The translations under genes and the position numbers were made by a program. The notes under the pieces were generated by a model. It had not been told where the DNA came from and did not search any database. It was given only the letters and a program-made list of their open reading frames with translations. Shown here one piece after another: positions 6,141-9,762 of a stretch of DNA of 9,762 bases. This DNA comes from an uncultured Holophagaceae bacterium (lineage in GTDB: Bacteria; Acidobacteriota; Holophagae; Holophagales; Holophagaceae): contig CAITBU010000082.1 of assembly GCA_903890595.1 (NCBI GenBank), forward strand, positions 1 to 9,762, in the 5' to 3' direction. Position 1 is the first letter of the stretch. Each line of letters begins with the position of its first letter.

Positions 6141-6605
6141 TCAGGGCTTCTGCCAAACGGCCCCCGCTTCCAGCTGGCGGAGGGCCCGGGGGATGGGGCC
6201 CTCCCCCGGCAGCACCACTCGGTGGGCAGGTATCAGCAGCAGGATGGGGTTGGCGGCGCAGGCCATGACCACGGGGGCCTCCTCCAGCCCCAGCCAGGCT
6301 GCCAGCTCCCGGGGCTCCCGGGACTGGCCGTAGGGAATGGTGCGCACCGCATCCCAGATCCTGACCGCCTGGGCCGTCCCCTGGGGGTCTATGGGCACGG
6401 TGAAGGTCTGGAGGGTGCCTACCAGGAAGGCCGCGACCTGGCGATCGAGGAAGTGCTTAGCCTCCCGCTGCTCCTGGGGCGGCAGGGGGGTGGTCTGCCG
6501 GGGGTTGGGGGCCTCCAGAATCAGCTCCCGCAGGCGGCCTCTGCCGTCGAAGCCGGCCCGCATGGGGCCCAGGGGAGTGCTCAGTTCATAGTGCCAAAGG
6601 AGCAT
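6141..6605 (-). CDS. Alkyltransferase-like (ATL) protein: Ogt paralogue with Ala for the catalytic Cys
   Basis: The 154-residue product is homologous along its whole length to the downstream ogt product (TPLG near the N terminus, IPYGQ at 90-94, ANP at 118-120). The active-site motif is PAHRV, so Ala127 replaces the alkyl-accepting Cys. It cannot act as a suicide methyltransferase. Known ATL proteins with Trp or Ala at this site bind O6-alkylguanine, flip it out and hand it to nucleotide excision repair. This one is odder. The position of the Arg finger is Ala110, and the guanine-binding loop GGLVGYSGG of the paralogue is shortened to LPGEGPIP. His128, Asn119 and the Glu of QLEAG (Glu146) remain. 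It may therefore be a divergent damage sensor, a partner of Ogt, or a decaying duplicate. It ends in tandem TGA-TAA stops. The ATG at 6605 has no Shine-Dalgarno sequence; CATCAT six bases upstream is a weak -10-like match. Confidence 0.88.
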   Translation of the reverse strand: MLLWHYELSTPLGPMRAGFDGRGRLRELILEAPNPRQTTPLPPQEQREAKHFLDRQVAAFLVGTLQTFTVPIDPQGTAQAVRIWDAVRTIPYGQSREPRELAAWLGLEEAPVVMACAANPILLLIPAHRVVLPGEGPIPRALRQLEAGAVWQKP

Positions 6606-6644
6606 GGGGCCATGATGGCAGGAGCCCGGGGCGGGGTCTGGACT

Positions 6645-6673
6645 TTCTCATTGGCCCCCCAGGCTCCTAGACT
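6645..6673 (+). promoter_or_regulatory. Sigma70-like promoter giving a leaderless mqnA mRNA (candidate)
   Basis: TTCTCA (6645-6650, four of six to TTGACA) and TAGACT (6668-6673, TAnnnT) are 17 bases apart, and the -10 box ends 6 bases before the mqnA ATG. The predicted transcription start falls on or next to the start codon, and there is no Shine-Dalgarno sequence. The geometry is the same as upstream of the carbonic anhydrase gene. Confidence 0.45.
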
Positions 6674-6679
6674 CAGACC

Positions 6680-7486
6680 ATGCCAGCTACCTTCCGCCTC
6701 TCCATCATCGACTACCTCAACGCCGCCCCCTTGAACCATGGGTTCAAGCACGGCCTGGGCGGGGAGCACTTCCAGCTGAAGTTTCACGTCCCCTCGGCCT
6801 GCGCTGACCGCCTGCGGGAAGGGGCCGTGGACGCGGGCATTGTCAGCTCCATCGAGTACCTCCGCATCCCCGACCTGAAGATCATTCCTGGCCTCTGCAT
6901 CAGCTCCCCCAAGCGGGTGCGCAGCGTGGTGATTCTGTCCAAGGTCCCGCCGGAGCAGATCCGGACCCTGGCCCTGGACACCAGCAGCCGCACCAGCGTT
7001 GTGCTGGCCCAGCTGCTGCTGCGAGAGCGCTACGGGGCGACCCCAGCGGTGACCGACCTGGGTCCCGACCTGGCCGCCATGCTGGCGGGCCACGATGCGG
7101 CCCTCATGATTGGTGACGCCGCCATGCGGGCTCCCCGCCAGGGACTCTTCGTGCTGGACCTGGCCGAGGAGTGGCACAGCTGGACCGGCCTGCCCTTCGT
7201 GTTTGCCCTCTGGCTCATCCGCCAGGATGCCCCGGAGCTGCCGGTACCCGGGGGGGTGGCCCCCTTCTTCCACCAGAGTCTGGCGATTGGCCTGGACCAG
7301 CTTCCTGCCATCGTGGAGGAGGCCCGGCGCACCATCGGCTGGACCCGCATCGAGCTCAACGAATACCTCACTGAGAACATCCAATACACCCTGGGCGAGG
7401 CGGAGCGGGACAGCCTCTCGCTCTTCTTCGAGAAGGCCGTCCACCACGGCTTTGCCCCAGCTGTCCTGCCGCTGCGCTTCCTCTGA
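6680..7486 (+). CDS. mqnA: Chorismate dehydratase MqnA (futalosine menaquinone pathway)
   Basis: MqnA converts chorismate to 3-[(1-carboxyvinyl)oxy]benzoate, the entry step of the futalosine route to menaquinone, in the cytosol. The 268-residue product has the periplasmic-binding-protein-like fold of this family. It shows DYLNAAPL (11-18), the A-x2-L-x2-G-x2-D-x-GIVSSIEYL segment (about 42-61), SSPKRVRSVVILSK (75-88), the TSSRTS loop (about 104-109), the IGDAAM segment (about 144-149) and EEWHSWTGLPFVFALW (about 162-177). Length is normal. No other futalosine gene (mqnB, C, D or E) is nearby. It begins 74 bases from the divergent ATL gene and is followed on the same strand, after 49 bases, by pepQ. 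A promoter-like sequence directly abuts its start. Related MqnD shares the superfamily, but the SSPKRVRS-type segment and early DYLNA motif favour MqnA. Confidence 0.93.
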   Translation: MPATFRLSIIDYLNAAPLNHGFKHGLGGEHFQLKFHVPSACADRLREGAVDAGIVSSIEYLRIPDLKIIPGLCISSPKRVRSVVILSKVPPEQIRTLALDTSSRTSVVLAQLLLRERYGATPAVTDLGPDLAAMLAGHDAALMIGDAAMRAPRQGLFVLDLAEEWHSWTGLPFVFALWLIRQDAPELPVPGGVAPFFHQSLAIGLDQLPAIVEEARRTIGWTRIELNEYLTENIQYTLGEAERDSLSLFFEKAVHHGFAPAVLPLRFL

Positions 7487-7535
7487 CAAGTCCTCCACCA
7501 CACCTCGGGAACACCCACTCTTCTCCGGACTGACC

Positions 7536-8849
7536 ATGACCGAGCTCGCCACCCTCTACGCCCACCACATCGCCGAGCGCCAGCGCACCACGGCCGAAGC
7601 CCTGGAGGCCACGGGCCACGGGGCCCTGGTGATCTCCAGCGGCAAGGTCTACACGCACTTTGCCGATGACCAGGACGCCCCCTTCCATCCCACGCCCCAC
7701 TTCGCCCACTGGTGCCCCCTGCCGGGCCCCCACCACCTGCTGGTGGTGCAGCCGGGCCACCGCCCCCGCCTGATCCGCTACGCCCCGGAAGACTTCTGGT
7801 ACGAGCAGGCCCCCCTGGGTGACCCCTTCTGGGCCGCCGCCTTCGAGGTGGAGGAAGCAGGCAGCGTGGAGGAGGCCTGGAGCCGCCTGGGTGCCCTGGG
7901 CAACGCCGCCTACATCGGCAACGAGACCGACCGCGCCTGCGAGGCCGGCCTGGACCTGAACCCGGACCTGCTGACCGCCCACCTGAACTGGCACCGCACC
8001 GCCAAGTCGGACTACGAAGTGTGTTGCATCGACGAGGCCACGGTTATCGCCGCCCGGGGGCACAAGGCCGCCCGGGCCGCCTTCCTGGCCGGTGCCACCG
8101 AGCTGGAGATCCACCACGCCTATGTGGTGGCTGCCGGCATCGTGGATCACGAGATGCCCTACGGCAGCATCGTGGCCCTCAACGAGAAGGGCGCCACCCT
8201 CCACTACGAGGGCAAGCGGACCTCCGTCCGCAACGGGGCCGTGCTGCTCATCGACGCCGGGGCCCAGGTGCGCGGCTACGCCTCCGACATCACCCGCACC
8301 CTGGTCGCTCCTCACTGCGACAGTCGCTTCGCGGCCCTGGTGGCTGGCATGGAGCGCATCGAGCTGGAGCTCTGTGACCTGGTGAAGCCCGCCCTGCCCT
8401 ATGGCGACCTCCACCACCAGGGGCACCTGCGCATCGCCGCCCTCCTGCAGGAGAGCGGCCTGCTCAAGGTCGGCCCGGAAGAGGCCGTGGAGAAGGGCCT
8501 CAGCCGCCCCTTCTTCCCCCATGGCCTGGGCCACCACCTGGGCATCCAGGTGCATGACGTGGCCGGCCGCCAGGGCGCTCCCGATGGCACGCCCACCCCG
8601 CCGCCGCCCCAGCACCCCTTCCTGCGCACCACACGCACCATCGACGAGGGCCAGGTCTTCACCGTGGAGCCCGGCCTCTACTTCATCCCCATGCTCCTCC
8701 GGCCCTTCCGGGAGAATGAGCACAAGGGCGCCTTCGACTGGGCCCTCATCGACGCCCTGACCCCCTGTGGTGGCATCCGCATCGAGGACAACCTGCTGGT
8801 CACCGCCACCGGCCACCGGAACCTCACCCGCCCGCACCTGCCGGACTGA
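7536..8849 (+). CDS. pepQ: Xaa-Pro dipeptidase (prolidase) PepQ
   Basis: PepQ hydrolyses X-Pro dipeptides in the cytosol, using two divalent metals (normally Mn). The 437-residue product has an N-terminal domain (1 to about 155) and a pita-bread C-terminal domain with all five metal ligands: Asp240 and Asp251 in IDAGAQ...SDITRT, His333 in HGLGHHLG, Glu378 in TVEPGLYF and Glu417 in GGIRIEDN. The HGLGHHLGIQVHDV segment and the insert before the second Glu resemble E. coli PepQ rather than aminopeptidase P. The same family includes enzymes with side activity on organophosphate esters. The ATG at 7536 gives the family length (about 440); the frame is open further upstream but there it overlaps mqnA. 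No strong Shine-Dalgarno sequence is present. It lies 49 bases after mqnA and 52 bases before the DPP-IV gene. No signal peptide is visible. Confidence 0.95.
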   Translation: MTELATLYAHHIAERQRTTAEALEATGHGALVISSGKVYTHFADDQDAPFHPTPHFAHWCPLPGPHHLLVVQPGHRPRLIRYAPEDFWYEQAPLGDPFWAAAFEVEEAGSVEEAWSRLGALGNAAYIGNETDRACEAGLDLNPDLLTAHLNWHRTAKSDYEVCCIDEATVIAARGHKAARAAFLAGATELEIHHAYVVAAGIVDHEMPYGSIVALNEKGATLHYEGKRTSVRNGAVLLIDAGAQVRGYASDITRTLVAPHCDSRFAALVAGMERIELELCDLVKPALPYGDLHHQGHLRIAALLQESGLLKVGPEEAVEKGLSRPFFPHGLGHHLGIQVHDVAGRQGAPDGTPTPPPPQHPFLRTTRTIDEGQVFTVEPGLYFIPMLLRPFRENEHKGAFDWALIDALTPCGGIRIEDNLLVTATGHRNLTRPHLPD

Positions 8850-8871
8850 GCCGACCCACCCCCGCCGTTCC

Positions 8872-8885
8872 CGGGATCACTCCCG
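8872..8885 (+). promoter_or_regulatory. GC-rich intercistronic hairpin between pepQ and the DPP-IV gene
   Basis: CGGGA (8872-8876) and TCCCG (8881-8885) pair around the loop TCAC. It lies 7 bases before the GGAG (8893-8896) of the next gene. No T run follows, so termination is unlikely. It could tune mRNA stability or translation of the next gene, or be chance. Confidence 0.3.
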
Positions 8886-8901
8886 CCCCCTCGGAGCCAC
8901 G

Positions 8902-9762
8902 ATGTTCCTGCGCACCCTCCTGGCCTGCCTCCTCGTCGTCACCAGCCTGGGGGCTCAGAGCGGGGACTCCCTGACCCTGGAGACCCTGTCCCACCCCACC
9001 AAGAAGAAGGCCTGGTCCGGACCTGCGGGTACCCGCCTGGAGTGGCTGCCGGATGGGGGCCTGCTCCAGACCCGCCGGGACGGTGACAAGACCGTCCTAT
9101 CCCGGGTGGACCCCAGCACCTGGGAGGCCAAGCCCTTCCTCGACACGGCCCGCCTGGAGAAGGCCCTGGAGGCCGCGGGCGCCGCCATTCCCAAGGCCCA
9201 GACCGCCCTGGGGCGGGGTGGCTTCGTGTGGAACGAAGCCCGCACCGCCTTCCTGGTGGACGTGGCGGATGCCCTCTACCTGGTGGAGGCCGCCTCGGCC
9301 ACGGCCCGCTGCCTCAGCAAGACCAAGGTTGATGAGCCCACCTTCAGCCCCGACGGGTCCCAGGTGGCCTTCCTTCGGGGCAACGACCTCTACCGCCAGG
9401 ACGTCGCCAAGGGCACTGAGACGCGCCTCACCCAGGGTGGGGGCGAGACCGTCTTCAACGGCCGCCTGGACTGGGTCTACCAGGAAGAGGTCTATGGCCG
9501 GGGCAGCTTCCGAGCCTACTGGTGGGCCCCGGACTCCCGCCGCCTCGCCTACCTCAGCCTGGACGAGACCAAGGTTCCGGTCTTCACCCTCCTGGACGAC
9601 CGCACTCAGCCCCAGAAGCCCCTCAAGGCCCGCTACCCCAAGGCCGGCGACCCCAACCCCACGGCCCGCCTGGGCGTGGTGGACCTGACCGGAAAGACCA
9701 CCTGGATGGAGGATCCCTACGCCGCCCAGGAGACCCTCATTGTCCAGGTGGGCTGGGATCCC
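8902..9762 (+). CDS. Dipeptidyl-peptidase IV family serine peptidase (S9B), N-terminal part, cut by the right edge
   Basis: From the ATG at 8902, with GGAG 5 bases upstream, 287 codons are open to the window end. Residues 1-19 form a signal peptide (MFLRTLLACLLVV then a small-residue site near GAQS), so the enzyme is exported. The rest belongs to the DPP-IV beta-propeller domain. PTFSPDGSQVAFLRGNDLY (146-164) is a typical blade. The key segment is LDWVYQEEVYGRG (189-201), with the double Glu195-Glu196 that in DPP-IV binds the free N terminus of the substrate. It is followed by AYWWAPDSRRLAYLSLDET (205-223). The C-terminal hydrolase domain with Ser-Asp-His lies beyond the window, so activity cannot be verified. 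DPP-IV enzymes release N-terminal X-Pro or X-Ala dipeptides; placement right after pepQ fits joint use of proline-rich peptides. Some relatives cleave longer peptides. Confidence 0.92.
   Translation, partial: MFLRTLLACLLVVTSLGAQSGDSLTLETLSHPTKKKAWSGPAGTRLEWLPDGGLLQTRRDGDKTVLSRVDPSTWEAKPFLDTARLEKALEAAGAAIPKAQTALGRGGFVWNEARTAFLVDVADALYLVEAASATARCLSKTKVDEPTFSPDGSQVAFLRGNDLYRQDVAKGTETRLTQGGGETVFNGRLDWVYQEEVYGRGSFRAYWWAPDSRRLAYLSLDETKVPVFTLLDDRTQPQKPLKARYPKAGDPNPTARLGVVDLTGKTTWMEDPYAAQETLIVQVGWDP

Noticed and set aside
6606..6623. Leaderless promoter for the ATL gene (CATCAT six bases before the ATG on the minus strand)
   Set aside because: The hexamer lacks the leading T, and the best -35 at 17 bases (CAGACC) matches only three of six positions; too weak to list as a feature.
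7110..7535. N-terminal extension of pepQ inside mqnA
   Set aside because: It is out of frame with mqnA over its conserved region and the result would be far longer than prolidases.
7368..8837. 489-codon minus-strand open frame opposite pepQ
   Set aside because: PepQ has all five metal ligands on the plus strand; the antisense frame is Gly/Val/His-rich shadow sequence.

Overview
The window is a gene-dense, GC-rich bacterial chromosome segment. It carries ten protein-coding genes, two of them cut by the window edges, and I see no RNA gene, insertion sequence, CRISPR array or phage gene. FabZ and LpxA indicate a Gram-negative-type cell with lipid A. MqnA indicates menaquinone made by the futalosine route. 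A secreted DPP-IV-type peptidase and a prolidase indicate peptide use. This mix and the base composition fit Acidobacteriota of the Holophaga/Geothrix kind, but that placement is inference and no marker here proves it.

Layout. (1) 1-444, minus: N-terminal part of a PlsC-like acyltransferase running off the left edge. (2) 445-619: divergent regulatory gap with short repeats. (3) 620-2054, plus: a MacB/LolD-type ABC ATPase with no permease beside it, then a beta-carbonic anhydrase with its own promoter-like sequence right at its start codon. (4) 2066-4222, minus: a tightly overlapping fabZ-lpxA-era operon, ending head-on against the carbonic anhydrase with 11 bases between. (5) 4321-5589, plus: a TrmA/RlmD-family Fe-S RNA uracil-C5 methyltransferase. 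(6) 5593-6605, minus: two O6-alkylguanine alkyltransferase-family genes in tandem. The upstream one has Ala in place of the catalytic Cys and lacks other substrate-binding elements; the downstream one looks fully active. (7) 6680-9762, plus: mqnA, pepQ and the start of a DPP-IV-family peptidase with a signal peptide.

How the genes work together. fabZ and lpxA sit at the branch between fatty-acid elongation and lipid A synthesis and share the hydroxyacyl-ACP pool; era adds a ribosome-maturation and growth checkpoint to the same transcript. The alkyltransferase pair looks like a small alkylation-response operon with one repair enzyme and one non-catalytic paralogue. PepQ and the DPP-IV homologue form a plausible route: the exported enzyme releases X-Pro dipeptides and the cytosolic prolidase splits them. 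The most unusual points are the dead/live alkyltransferase pair, the era gene coupled to lpxA where lpxB often sits, and two genes (carbonic anhydrase and mqnA) with the same leaderless-type promoter geometry.
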